Positions 9,274-17,618 of a stretch of DNA of 34,621 nt are shown piece after piece (position 1 is the first letter of the stretch; each line of letters begins with the position of its first letter). Both the position numbers and the translations under genes were made by a program. This stretch comes from an uncultured bacterium (GTDB taxonomy: Bacteria; Cyanobacteriota; Vampirovibrionia; Gastranaerophilales; Gastranaerophilaceae): assembly GCA_946622415.1 (NCBI GenBank), contig CAMOPX010000018.1, positions 1 to 34,621 on the forward strand, read 5' to 3'. The notes under the pieces are model-generated. The model was not told where the DNA came from, ran no database searches, and saw only the letters and a program-made list of their open reading frames with translations.

Positions 9274-9828
9274 TTAATCATAAATTATCGTAACACCTGT
9301 CTTGGCACCCGATTTAGAATTATCGATATAGTTTTTTCCGTTTGTTGAAAAATCATTGTCTTTTCCTGTGTTATCGTTCCCGTTTCCCCACAATTCCGTA
9401 TTACAGGTTGGACTGTTTAAAAGAGCGGGTTGGGATTTGTTTTGAAAATTATTCCAAAACCCGTTTTGCACAGGAACACTGTAACCTGTCAGAGCACCCT
9501 TATTATTAAGCAAAGAGATTCTGTTTTTATTTTTTCTTTTTATTTTTTTTAATCTCTGTCTTTGTTTTAAGGCGGAAACACTTGTTGTATAAGGATTATA
9601 CCTTTGTGTATAGTAGGTAGTATAGTTGCCTCTCCCGCAATAAGGACATCTCGTATTGTTGTAGAGAGTATATTGCGGATTATGAGAATAGTATCTGTAT
9701 TGGTTTATGTTTGCTCGATATGGATAATAAGGAGCATAGGGACTGTAATAATTCCCGTTTGAATACCCAAAAACAGAACAAGTACCGATTAAAAATCCTA
9801 ACCCTAATATAAAAAATTGTTTCTTCAT
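9274..9828 (-). CDS. Tyr/Asn-rich secreted protein of unknown function
   Basis: 184 residues that I do not recognise. The N-terminus is a signal peptide (MKKQFFILGLGFLIGTCSVFG, about 20 residues), with a Cys near 17 that does not form a clean lipobox. The mature first half is very rich in Tyr, Asn and Pro (residues ~23-85) and contains a CPYCGRG motif that could be a redox or metal CxxC. A basic stretch (KQRQRLKKIKRKNKNR) follows, and the tail is Asn/Gly-rich. Such composition suggests an envelope or extracellular structural protein, but that is a guess. It lies 56 nt upstream of the metalloprotease on the same strand. Confidence 0.65.
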   Translation of the reverse strand: MKKQFFILGLGFLIGTCSVFGYSNGNYYSPYAPYYPYRANINQYRYYSHNPQYTLYNNTRCPYCGRGNYTTYYTQRYNPYTTSVSALKQRQRLKKIKRKNKNRISLLNNKGALTGYSVPVQNGFWNNFQNKSQPALLNSPTCNTELWGNGNDNTGKDNDFSTNGKNYIDNSKSGAKTGVTIIYD

Positions 9829-10110
9829 ATATTAAGATTAAATCGGAATGTAAAAAAATTAATTAGCCAATCAGCGTTTATTTTTAACTATTTTGTTTGT
9901 ACAAGAATTTAATTTATTCTTACACAAGTGACATAATGCCATACATCAACACTAAAGAAAACGTGCTCAATACTATCCATAAACGCATTGAAGAATGTAA
10001 ATTGTTCCAAATTTCCAAAGTTGTTTTTAACATAATTTGATTATATGTTTTTTTTCTTATATTTGAATCATCTGACAATACTACATCTTTTGATTGATTT
10101 GAAATTATTC
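9829..10110. other. Intergenic region, little recognisable content
   Basis: About 280 nt between the end of rfbH and the start of the Tyr/Asn-rich protein gene. A 34-codon frame on the plus strand (ATG 9936 to TGA 10040) has no ribosome site. I see no tRNA, no convincing terminator hairpin and no repeat. Confidence 0.5.
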
Positions 10111-11478
10111 TTACAATTTTTCACTGATAAACTTATGAATTGTATCCGATATTTTATCCATTTCCTTAAATGACAGTGCAGGATAAACACCCACCCAAAA
10201 TACGTTATTCATAATATATTCCGTATTCGGTAAGAGTTTAAAATCTTCTTCGGTTAAATCTTTTGAGGATTTAATTTCACCGTCATTTATTCTTAATTTA
10301 ATATCGTTATAAACAAACGAGGGTTGTCTTAATATGTTACCGGCAAAAAGTTGTCTTGTGCCTATGCTGTTTTTTTCCAAATATTCAACAAGCTCTTGTT
10401 TTGTAAATTTACAATTTTCTTTTAAGCCGATTAAAAACCCAAACCAAGAAGGCTCTGATTTGTCCGAATAAGAAGGTAAAATAATATATTCCGTTAAATC
10501 AGACAATTTTTTATATAAATATGAAAAATTCTCTCTGCGTTTTTTAATAAAGGAATCAACCTTTTTTAATTGCGCTAAACCAATTGCAGCTTGCCAATCG
10601 GTAATTTTCATATTATAGCCTATATGGGAATATACATATTTGTGATCATATCCGAAAGGCAATTTGCCAAATTGTTGTTCAAATCTGCAATTGCACGTAT
10701 TATCGTGTCCTGTCTCGCACCAACAATCTCTTCCCCAATCCCTGTATGATTTCAGAATTTTATTCAATAAGGTATTGTTTGTTACAATAGCACCACCCTC
10801 GCCCATAGTGATAAAATGTGCCGGATAAAAACTAAAAGTACCGATATCTCCGATTGTTCCCGTCAGTTTTCCTTCGTATTTTGCACCTAAGGCGTCACAG
10901 TTATCTTCAATTAACCATAAATTATGTTTTTTGCATATTTCTTGAATTTTACCCAAATCATATACGTTTCCCATGGTATGTGCAAGCATAATCGCTTTTG
11001 TTTTTTCCGTGATTGCTTTTTCAATTGCATCTGCATCAATATTGCAGGTTTCAACCTTGCAATCAAGAAAAACGGGAACTAAACCTAAAGACACAATAGG
11101 ATTTATTGTTGTCGGAAAACCTGCCGCAACCGTTATTATTTCATCGCCTTTTTTAATTTGTCTTTCTTGAAGTTTATAAGACATTAAAGCGGACAAAGCA
11201 ATAAAATTAGCACTCGAACCTGAATTTACGGTTATACAATGTTCAACACCCATATATTTTGCAAATTTTTCTTCAAATTCTCGGTTGAATCTTCCGCCCG
11301 TCAACCACATATCCAATGATGCATCAATCATATTTTCCAATTCTTCACAACCCAAAAGTTTTCCTGAAGGCGGAATATATTTAAATTCTTTTTTATTTTT
11401 GTATATTAAATTCCAATATAATTTTGATGAAGCTTTTACAAAATTTCTCAAAAACTTTTCTTTTAAATTCGTCATCAT
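10111..11478 (-). CDS. rfbH: CDP-4-keto-6-deoxyglucose-3-dehydratase type enzyme (E1, RfbH)
   Basis: PMP-dependent, iron-sulfur sugar dehydratase of the DegT/DnrJ/EryC1/StrS fold that removes the C-3 hydroxyl of a CDP-4-keto sugar. It has 455 residues. The PLP-lysine of ordinary aminotransferases is replaced by His221 (in PAHFITMGEGG), the hallmark of E1. Cys194, Cys252, Cys254 and Cys262 match the E1 cluster spacing C-X57-C-X1-C-X7-C exactly, so a [2Fe-2S] centre is expected. The next stretch, GYDHKYVYSHIGYN, is also RfbH-like. Two adjacent ATGs exist (11478 and 11475); GGAG is 2 nt from the first and 5 nt from the second, so 11475 may be the real start. Last gene of the sugar operon. Its usual reductase partner (E3) is not in the window. 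Confidence 0.93.
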   Translation of the reverse strand: MMTNLKEKFLRNFVKASSKLYWNLIYKNKKEFKYIPPSGKLLGCEELENMIDASLDMWLTGGRFNREFEEKFAKYMGVEHCITVNSGSSANFIALSALMSYKLQERQIKKGDEIITVAAGFPTTINPIVSLGLVPVFLDCKVETCNIDADAIEKAITEKTKAIMLAHTMGNVYDLGKIQEICKKHNLWLIEDNCDALGAKYEGKLTGTIGDIGTFSFYPAHFITMGEGGAIVTNNTLLNKILKSYRDWGRDCWCETGHDNTCNCRFEQQFGKLPFGYDHKYVYSHIGYNMKITDWQAAIGLAQLKKVDSFIKKRRENFSYLYKKLSDLTEYIILPSYSDKSEPSWFGFLIGLKENCKFTKQELVEYLEKNSIGTRQLFAGNILRQPSFVYNDIKLRINDGEIKSSKDLTEEDFKLLPNTEYIMNNVFWVGVYPALSFKEMDKISDTIHKFISEKL

Positions 11479-11483
11479 TTCTC

Positions 11484-12734
11484 CTATAAAACATATCTTA
11501 AATCGTAAATATTTTTATTTTTCAAAAGCTCCTTCTTTTGAATAAATTCTTTCCAGCCTGTTGCAATTATGATATTTTCCGAATAATTAACAGCTTCTTC
11601 AAAAGTATTTGCGTATTTTATTTCAAAATTGTACGTTTTTTTAAATAAATCGTTTGATATGGGGTCATATGCCATTATTTTTTTATATCCCTTTTCGGAT
11701 AAGAGTCTTATAATTTCAGAAACCGGAGTTTGTCTTATATCATCTGATTCAGGTTTAAAAGATAGCCCTAAAATTGTAAGTGTACTATCTTTTGGAACAT
11801 CTTTTTCAATTTTAGATATCCAATGAGGTTTAATTTCAGAATTAACTTTTAAAACACTTTCAAGTATTTTTGGATTGTAATCGAATTCTAAAGATTTTCT
11901 GACCAGAGCTTGTGTATCCTTCGGCAGACAATACCCGCCAAAACCGCAACCGGGGTATGCATATGTTTGCATATTTGCGGGATTTCCATACCATCTTTTA
12001 TCTTCATGGAATATTTTAAATGCGGTTTTAATATCAATTTCGCCTATTTTGTCTGCAATAATCGACATTTCGTTAGAATAGCTGATTAAAGTTGCAAGAA
12101 AAGTGTTAGAAAGATATTTTATAAATTCTCCCGTATTTAAAGATACAAAATGAACGGGAACTTCAAAAGTTTTATATATTTGATACATTACTTCTTTTGC
12201 GTAATCATCATTGCTGCCTATAACTATTCTATCCGGATTAATAAAATCGTCCCAAGCATGACCTTCTCTTAAAAATTCAGGGTTATTTGCAACAAATATA
12301 TCGACACCCGTTTTAAATCCTTTTGATTCAATATAAGGTATTATTTCTTTTTGTGTTGTGGAAGGGGGAATTGTTGATTTTGTTACAATAATTTTCTTAT
12401 CATCTTTTTTAATTGAAGATAAAATTGTATCTAATGCCGATTTAATATATTTTAAATCAGCTTTTCCCGTTTCATCCGAAGGTGTTCCGACGCATAAAAT
12501 AATAATTTTTGAATTTTGAACCGCGTCTTCTAAAGTCTGCGTAATTTTAAAATTATTGTTAACATGTTTTTCGAGAATTTCTTGCATGCCGGCTTCAAAA
12601 AAAGGTAACTTTTTGTTCTTTATGGTTTGAAGTTTATTATTATCCACATCAAATCCATATACAATATTTCCCTTTTCTGCTAAACCCAGTGCGGTTGTTA
12701 AACCTACAAACCCCAATCCTGCAACAGTTATCAT
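11484..12734 (-). CDS. UDP-glucose 6-dehydrogenase-like nucleotide-sugar dehydrogenase
   Basis: NAD-dependent four-electron oxidation of a nucleotide hexose to a uronate is the family reaction (UDP-glucose/GDP-mannose dehydrogenase family). It has 416 residues. A Rossmann motif GLGFVG opens the protein (residues 6-11). The substrate region NPEFLREG is at 151-158, Lys206 sits in GEFIKYLSN, and the catalytic thiol is Cys269 in GGYCLPKD. The C-terminal domain includes LSFKPESDDIRQTP. ATG 12734 overlaps the stop of the SDR gene by 4 nt (ATGA). Whether it accepts UDP- or CDP-glucose cannot be told from the sequence; the CDP-sugar neighbours make the second worth testing. Confidence 0.92.
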   Translation of the reverse strand: MITVAGLGFVGLTTALGLAEKGNIVYGFDVDNNKLQTIKNKKLPFFEAGMQEILEKHVNNNFKITQTLEDAVQNSKIIILCVGTPSDETGKADLKYIKSALDTILSSIKKDDKKIIVTKSTIPPSTTQKEIIPYIESKGFKTGVDIFVANNPEFLREGHAWDDFINPDRIVIGSNDDYAKEVMYQIYKTFEVPVHFVSLNTGEFIKYLSNTFLATLISYSNEMSIIADKIGEIDIKTAFKIFHEDKRWYGNPANMQTYAYPGCGFGGYCLPKDTQALVRKSLEFDYNPKILESVLKVNSEIKPHWISKIEKDVPKDSTLTILGLSFKPESDDIRQTPVSEIIRLLSEKGYKKIMAYDPISNDLFKKTYNFEIKYANTFEEAVNYSENIIIATGWKEFIQKKELLKNKNIYDLRYVL

Positions 12735-13810
12735 TCTTTTACACCTTCTTCAATAATATATTTTAAAAATCTTTCAACGCCTTCTTCAACATATATTTCA
12801 GGATTATAATCTAATAAATTTTTGGCCTTATCAATAATCGGACATCTTCTGTTGGGATTATCCGTTAAATAATTCTTTTCATCGGATTTTTGATAAATCA
12901 CATTACCTGTATATTTTGCAAATTCTCTGCCTTTTTCGGCATATATATTTGCAAGTTCTAATATAGAAATTTCAGGTTTATCAATCCCTATATTGAATAC
13001 ATCAAATTTTCCATGGAGCAATACTTTAAGGTAGCCTGTTATTGCGTCTGCAATATAACAAAAAGTTCTTGTCGGTTTTCCGTCCGATAATATAGTAATA
13101 TCTTCATTATTAATTACCGCCTTCATAAAATCCGCAGGCACTCTTTTATCCCCTAATTTCATTCCCGGTCCATAGTTATTAAAGGGTCTTACCAAAGTAA
13201 TCGGAAGATTGTATTCCTTTGCATATTCATAACATATTGTTTCACCGAATCTTTTTGATTCATCATAGCAGGCTCTGGGCCCTATTGTATTTACATATCC
13301 TCTATAGTCTTCGCTTGTCGGGATATGTGCATTATCGGGGTCACCATATATTTCCGAACTTGAAAAGAATAAAAATCCTTTTAAGCTTTCATCTTTATAT
13401 AAATCGAGAAGTTTTTTAAGTCCCCAAATATTGGCTTCTATAGTCTTTATCGGATATTTTCTGTAAAAAACGGGGGAAGCAATTGATGCCATATGTATTA
13501 CAAAAGAGTTTGATTTATCAAGTTTAATTTTTTCAATATCGCCATCTATTATATCGAAAACCTGAAAATCAATTTCACTTTCTTTGGCTAATTTTTCAAT
13601 CCATTCGGGACGTCCTGATTGAAAATTATCAACAGCAACTACGGATTTTATTCCGAGATTGTTTTTGTAAGCATTAAAAAAGTTTAAAAAATAATATCCC
13701 AAAAATCCGCAACATCCTGTAATAAATATATTTGAATTTTTAAATTTTTCAAGATTACGTCCGGTTTTTTTATAAATATATTCTAAATCTTCTTTTAATA
13801 TCGTATTCAT
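12731..13810 (-). CDS. NAD-dependent sugar epimerase/dehydratase, UXS/ArnA-decarboxylase-like SDR
   Basis: Extended short-chain dehydrogenase of 359 residues. The NAD motif TGCCGFLG is at 31-38, SSSEIYGD at 150-157, and the catalytic pair Tyr182/Lys186 lies in RACYDESKR. The combination SSSE plus GPRACYDESKR resembles UDP-glucuronate decarboxylase (UXS, ArnA) more than hexose 4,6-dehydratases, which carry TDE at that site. The start is the ATG at 13810, preceded by AGGAGAAG inside the rfbF end; an upstream frame extension of 13 codons is less likely. It occupies the position where rfbG (CDP-glucose 4,6-dehydratase) would normally stand. Either it substitutes for RfbG, or it decarboxylates a nucleotide uronate made by the adjacent dehydrogenase. 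Confidence 0.87.
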   Translation of the reverse strand: MNTILKEDLEYIYKKTGRNLEKFKNSNIFITGCCGFLGYYFLNFFNAYKNNLGIKSVVAVDNFQSGRPEWIEKLAKESEIDFQVFDIIDGDIEKIKLDKSNSFVIHMASIASPVFYRKYPIKTIEANIWGLKKLLDLYKDESLKGFLFFSSSEIYGDPDNAHIPTSEDYRGYVNTIGPRACYDESKRFGETICYEYAKEYNLPITLVRPFNNYGPGMKLGDKRVPADFMKAVINNEDITILSDGKPTRTFCYIADAITGYLKVLLHGKFDVFNIGIDKPEISILELANIYAEKGREFAKYTGNVIYQKSDEKNYLTDNPNRRCPIIDKAKNLLDYNPEIYVEEGVERFLKYIIEEGVKE

Positions 13811-13811
13811 T

Positions 13812-14600
13812 TTAATTCTTCTCCTGCTGCCATATTGCCCACGGTGCAAGTCCGCTTCCCCATAATTCGTCTAATTCTCTTTTTTCTCTTAATGTATCCA
13901 TGGCTTTCCAAAAACCATAATGTTTATAGGCATTGAGTTTATTTTCCTGAGCAATTTTTTCAAGCGGTTCTTTTTCAAAAATAACATCGTCGCCTTCTCC
14001 TATGTAATCAAATACTTGGGGTTCGCATACAAAAAAACCGCCATTTATCCAACTTTCATCACCTTTTGGTTTTTCTTTGAAAGAAGTTATTATATTATCT
14101 TCTTTTATAACCAATGAACCAAATCTGCCCGCCAGTTGTACTGCGGTCATTGTAAGCATTTTATTTGATTTTTTATGCGAATCAATAACTTTTGATATAT
14201 CAACATCCGCAACACCATCCCCGTACGTCAAAAGAAAAGGTTCATCTCCTATGTATTCTCTGGCCTTTTTAATACGGCTTCCGGTCATTGTTTCTATACC
14301 TGTATAAAGCATAGTAACTTTCCAAGGCTCAGTTTGCATGCGGTGAATTTTAACCGAATTATTTTCCATATCGACCGTTATATCGGAATACTGTTCATAA
14401 TAATGCAAAAAGTAATCTTTTATAACGTGAGATTTGTAACCTGTCAGAATAATGAAATCGTTAAAACCGTAATAGGAATATATTTTCATTATATGCCACA
14501 AGATTGGTTTTTCGCCTATTTCTACCATAGGTTTTGGTTTTAGGCCTGTTTCTTCGGATAATCTTGTACCTAATCCGCCTGCGAGTATAACAACCTTCAT
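13812..14600 (-). CDS. rfbF: Glucose-1-phosphate cytidylyltransferase RfbF
   Basis: Makes CDP-glucose from CTP and glucose-1-phosphate, the entry step to CDP-deoxysugars. It has 262 residues, the family length. The nucleotidyltransferase signature GGLGTRLSEET is at 8-18, followed by KPKPMVEIGEKPILWHIM, characteristic of RfbF. Further conserved stretches are TYGDGVADVDI and the segment ending KHYGFWKAMDTLREK. The start is ATG 14600: AGGTGA lies 7 nt upstream, whereas a 10-codon upstream extension has no better signal. The ATG shares its A with the stop codon of the preceding gene (TGATG), so the two are translationally coupled. Confidence 0.95.
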   Translation of the reverse strand: MKVVILAGGLGTRLSEETGLKPKPMVEIGEKPILWHIMKIYSYYGFNDFIILTGYKSHVIKDYFLHYYEQYSDITVDMENNSVKIHRMQTEPWKVTMLYTGIETMTGSRIKKAREYIGDEPFLLTYGDGVADVDISKVIDSHKKSNKMLTMTAVQLAGRFGSLVIKEDNIITSFKEKPKGDESWINGGFFVCEPQVFDYIGEGDDVIFEKEPLEKIAQENKLNAYKHYGFWKAMDTLREKRELDELWGSGLAPWAIWQQEKN

Positions 14601-15400
14601 CAATTCATCACCTCTTTGAATAGTGACCAAAAACTCCTTTTAACGAGGGGTTTGATTTTTATTTTGGTATCTTTTAATACATTTTCATATAAATCAGTAA
14701 TTATATCTACATATTTTTTTGTTGAAACCACGACATAATCAGGATTTAGTTCTTTAATATCATCAACGGAATATGTCTTATATCCCAAAAATTCATTCTC
14801 GTCGGTTTTAAATGAATATCTCCTATCCGTAATTCCGATTATATTCAATCCCGATAAATCAAAATATTTTTTTATTGCTTCTAAATATGCACCCGCACCA
14901 TACAAAAGCACTTTCTTGTTTTTCAATTTTTTTATTAATTTAGGAAAAGTTTTTTCAAACTTATGTTTATACAAATTACTCAAATTTATTGATTCATCTT
15001 CTATTTCTTGAACAAACAAAGTTCTTATTTTATTTTCATCAATATCGAATTTTTCTTTTAAAAATCTCAGAATGGGTTTTGTGTATTCGTTTGTAATTAA
15101 CAAATAGTCAAACTCCTCTTGTTCGATATTTTCGGGAATTTCAGGATTTATCATTTTTATATCTTTAAATTTTTTTTGATTTTCTTTGATTACTTTTTTA
15201 TCTTTAGAAGCAAATTTTAAATCGGCAATCCCTATAATATCAAATTTTTCTTTAAAATTATAAATTTTATCCAGAGCAAAATATGCTTCTCCCGCACCAT
15301 AAAGAAGAACTCTTTTTCCTTTTAATTCATCAAAAATCTCACTGCAATGGTTTTTAAATATATCCTTATCCTTAACGATTTTAAAATATTCGCTTAACAT
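14600..15400 (-). CDS. Two-domain Rossmann-like protein of a sugar-operon family
   Basis: 266 residues with an internal duplication. Residues 29-126 and 161-250 each begin with a K-VLLYGAG glycine loop and a following IIGI(A/T)D strand, and end in a (D/N)YVVVST- or DYLLIT-like strand. The pattern suggests a small nucleotide-binding fold such as the N-terminal domain of PglD-type sugar acyltransferases or CoA-binding-like domains. No transferase domain is attached. A single-domain relative is encoded at 16928-17329 on the other side of the divergent promoter region, and both end with a similar KPL/RPL...F...F(K)E motif. GGAGAA precedes ATG 15400. First gene of the minus-strand sugar operon. 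The biochemical role is unknown. Confidence 0.8.
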   Translation of the reverse strand: MLSEYFKIVKDKDIFKNHCSEIFDELKGKRVLLYGAGEAYFALDKIYNFKEKFDIIGIADLKFASKDKKVIKENQKKFKDIKMINPEIPENIEQEEFDYLLITNEYTKPILRFLKEKFDIDENKIRTLFVQEIEDESINLSNLYKHKFEKTFPKLIKKLKNKKVLLYGAGAYLEAIKKYFDLSGLNIIGITDRRYSFKTDENEFLGYKTYSVDDIKELNPDYVVVSTKKYVDIITDLYENVLKDTKIKIKPLVKRSFWSLFKEVMN

Positions 15401-15428
15401 CTTTATTCTCCAAAAATAACATATATGT

Positions 15429-15457
15429 ATTTTAACATTTTAGATAAATTTGCACAA
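15429..15457 (-). promoter_or_regulatory. Candidate promoter of the minus-strand sugar operon
   Basis: On the minus strand: TTGTGC, a 17-nt spacer, then TAAAAT preceded by an extended-minus-10 TGT. It lies 29 nt upstream of ATG 15400. Consensus match only. Confidence 0.45.
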
Positions 15458-15486
15458 ATTGTTTCACAATAAAACGCCGTTATTAT

Positions 15487-15515
15487 TTGAAAAACTGCAA
15501 ACAATATGCTAAACT
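15487..15515 (+). promoter_or_regulatory. Candidate promoter of the plus-strand transferase genes
   Basis: TTGAAA (15487-15492), 17-nt spacer, TAAACT (15510-15515) with an extended TGC just before it. It lies 30 nt upstream of ATG 15546. The minus-10 box is weak. Confidence 0.4.
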
Positions 15516-15545
15516 TTACCGATAGGAGTTTTTTAAAAAGGCAAT

Positions 15546-16928
15546 ATGAAATTATTTAAACTGTTTAAAATCAATAATGAATTGATAAATACAAAAGAAA
15601 CAGATAAAAATGAACTGGGTAAGCTGTTTTTTAAAAAACTTTTTGAACCTTTAATTGAAATACAAAATCGCTCTTTAAGGTTTTGTATATTTTTATTTAA
15701 CAAACAAATCTTAAATATCTCAAAATTAAGATTAGAAAGCATAAAGAGGACTTTTGTTTATTCGTTTATTCTTTTCAAATTAAAAATTTTATCGAAATTC
15801 AGAAAAATAAGAGTAGGATTTTTAGTGAGTGAAGAAGCCAAATGGACAAATCAAAATTTATACAATGAATTTAAATGCGATAAACATTTTGAACCTTTTA
15901 TTTTATTGACATATTTTTCAAGACCGCAAGGAGAATATTCGCCCGAAGAATTTTATAAAAAAACAAGAGATTTTTTTAAACAACAAGGTATAAAAATTTA
16001 TAACACCTATGATGTCATTAAAAAAGCACACAAAAATTTAAATAAATATAGAGCAGATATAATCTTTTATCAGCAACCATGGATGATAGCCAATATTCAA
16101 AAACCGAATACAGTCTTTAATAAATCTTTGCTCTGTTATGTTCCTTATTGCTTTTATTCGATGAATAGCTATATAAATTATCTTGCTAAATTTCACGGAA
16201 TTATGTGGAAATATTTTGTTGAAACAGACTTGCATAAAACAGAATATAAGACGCTGTATGGTGCAAATAATTGCTGCGTATCAGGTTCAACAAAACTCGA
16301 TAATTTTCAATACTTGGATAAAGAAAAATCAGAAAGTCATTGGAAAACAAAAGATAAAAAAAGAATAATTTATGCTCCGCACCATTCGTTTGTTGACAAT
16401 TTCCATGAAGTTGCAACTTTTTTAGAAAACGGGAATTTTATTCTTAATTTAGCAAAATCACATCCGGAAACAGAATGGATAATAAGACCTCATCCGCTTT
16501 TTGTCGATAGAATTATCAGAAATTCAATAATGACAGAAGATGAAATAAATGAATATTTTGAAGAATGGAAAAAAATCGGCAGGATATCAAAAAGTGAAAA
16601 TTATTATGAAATGTTTTTATCCTCTGATTTATTAATTACTGATTGCATATCATTTTTAACGGAATATGCGCTGACTTTAAAACCCGTTATCCATTTAAGA
16701 AAAAATAAACAAAAAGACGAATTTAATTCTATAGTAAAAAAGCTCGATACCGGTTATTATCAGGTTTATTCAAACGAAGAACTGGAAAAAATATTCAATA
16801 GTTTGATAAAAGACAATAATGACTTCTTAAAAGAAAAAAGAGAGAAAAATATTGATATCTTAAACACTTCGACACCTGCAAGTAAAAAAATATATGAATA
16901 TATCAAAAAGGAATTAAAAATAAAATAA
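15546..16928 (+). CDS. CDP-glycerol glycerophosphotransferase family protein
   Basis: Predicted TagB/TagF-like transferase of 460 residues that would move a (glycero)phosphate or sugar unit from a CDP-activated donor to a glycan. The C-terminal half carries the family landmarks: RIIYAPHHSF, then WIIRPHP (about 311-317), then SDLLITDCISFLTEYAL (about 360-373), a variant of the usual SD-hLITDYSS-h-FEY, and PVIHL. The N-terminal ~120 residues are basic and without clear homology. AAGG sits 4 nt before the ATG. Its stop overlaps the next gene's start (TAATG). Next to a CDP-sugar operon, the donor could be an unusual CDP-sugar rather than CDP-glycerol; no CDP-glycerol synthase is in the window. 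Confidence 0.85.
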   Translation: MKLFKLFKINNELINTKETDKNELGKLFFKKLFEPLIEIQNRSLRFCIFLFNKQILNISKLRLESIKRTFVYSFILFKLKILSKFRKIRVGFLVSEEAKWTNQNLYNEFKCDKHFEPFILLTYFSRPQGEYSPEEFYKKTRDFFKQQGIKIYNTYDVIKKAHKNLNKYRADIIFYQQPWMIANIQKPNTVFNKSLLCYVPYCFYSMNSYINYLAKFHGIMWKYFVETDLHKTEYKTLYGANNCCVSGSTKLDNFQYLDKEKSESHWKTKDKKRIIYAPHHSFVDNFHEVATFLENGNFILNLAKSHPETEWIIRPHPLFVDRIIRNSIMTEDEINEYFEEWKKIGRISKSENYYEMFLSSDLLITDCISFLTEYALTLKPVIHLRKNKQKDEFNSIVKKLDTGYYQVYSNEELEKIFNSLIKDNNDFLKEKREKNIDILNTSTPASKKIYEYIKKELKIK

Positions 16929-17329
16929 TGACTGAAAATAAATTTGATTTTTTAAAAAAATATAATATCCAAAAAAAAATAAATGCTTTAGAAAAAAAAT
17001 ATAAAAACAAAAAAGTATTATTATATGGTGCTAATGATTTTTCAGGATATATTTTTGAAAATTACAATTTATCAATGTTAGATATTATAGGAATTACGGA
17101 CAAAATTTTTCAAAACAATATGCCCGATTCTTTTAAAGGATTTGATTGTATTAACCCTCATAATCTTAAAAACGAAAGATTTGATATAATTTTAATTTCT
17201 GATTTTGAATCACAAAATGCGTATAAAATCTTAGACGAAGAAATTTTATACGGAACAAAATATGCAAAAACCGAAATAAGACCTCTGATTTCATTTACAT
17301 TTAAAGAAATTTTCCTTTCTAAAGAATAA
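16928..17329 (+). CDS. Single-domain Rossmann-like protein related to the 14600-15400 product
   Basis: 133 residues. KKVLLYGANDFSGYIFE, then LDIIGITDKIF, then FDIILISDF reproduce the strand-loop pattern of each domain of the two-domain protein encoded divergently. The end TEIRPLISFTFKEIF parallels IKIKPLVKRSFWSLFKE in that protein. The glycine loop is GAN instead of GAG. Translation is coupled to the transferase gene by a 1-nt stop/start overlap. A nucleotide- or nucleotide-sugar-binding accessory role is likely, but the function is unknown. Confidence 0.75.
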   Translation: MTENKFDFLKKYNIQKKINALEKKYKNKKVLLYGANDFSGYIFENYNLSMLDIIGITDKIFQNNMPDSFKGFDCINPHNLKNERFDIILISDFESQNAYKILDEEILYGTKYAKTEIRPLISFTFKEIFLSKE

Positions 17330-17618
17330 TTTTTAAAATTTAAATCATATAAACAAATTAATTTATAATATACTAAAAACGGTTGAACACTAGATTAAAC
17401 ACAGTATTTTACCTGTTTATTTATTTTCTTTTAAAAAGTGTTATTTATACGTTTTTTCATTTTCTCCATCTAAAGATTTAGATAAAAAGAAGCACAACAA
17501 ATAACTTAAATTTCAATCTCAAGCTTGATGATGAGCCCGCCTAAAAGAAGTATATTCAAAATATAAATTACATAAATTGAATTAAATCGTTTGGAAAAAT
17601 ATACTTTTTGGAGGGGTA
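17330..17618. other. AT-rich intergenic region before the response regulator
   Basis: About 290 nt between the glycan genes and the regulator. Apart from the candidate promoter at 17577-17605 I see no ORF, tRNA or strong hairpin. No clear terminator follows the upstream gene. Confidence 0.5.
17577..17605 (+). promoter_or_regulatory. Candidate promoter of the response-regulator/flagellar cluster
   Basis: TTGAAT (17577-17582), 17-nt spacer, TATACT (17600-17605). As at fliF, the predicted start of transcription falls within or beside the Shine-Dalgarno (GGAGGGG, 17610-17616), leaving almost no leader. Inferred from consensus and from the identical TATACT box. Confidence 0.4.

Noticed and set aside
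9936-10040. 34-codon plus-strand ORF starting MPYINTKENV
   Set aside because: Codon pattern looks plausible, but there is no Shine-Dalgarno or promoter and no homology I recognise; kept only as a remark on the intergenic region.
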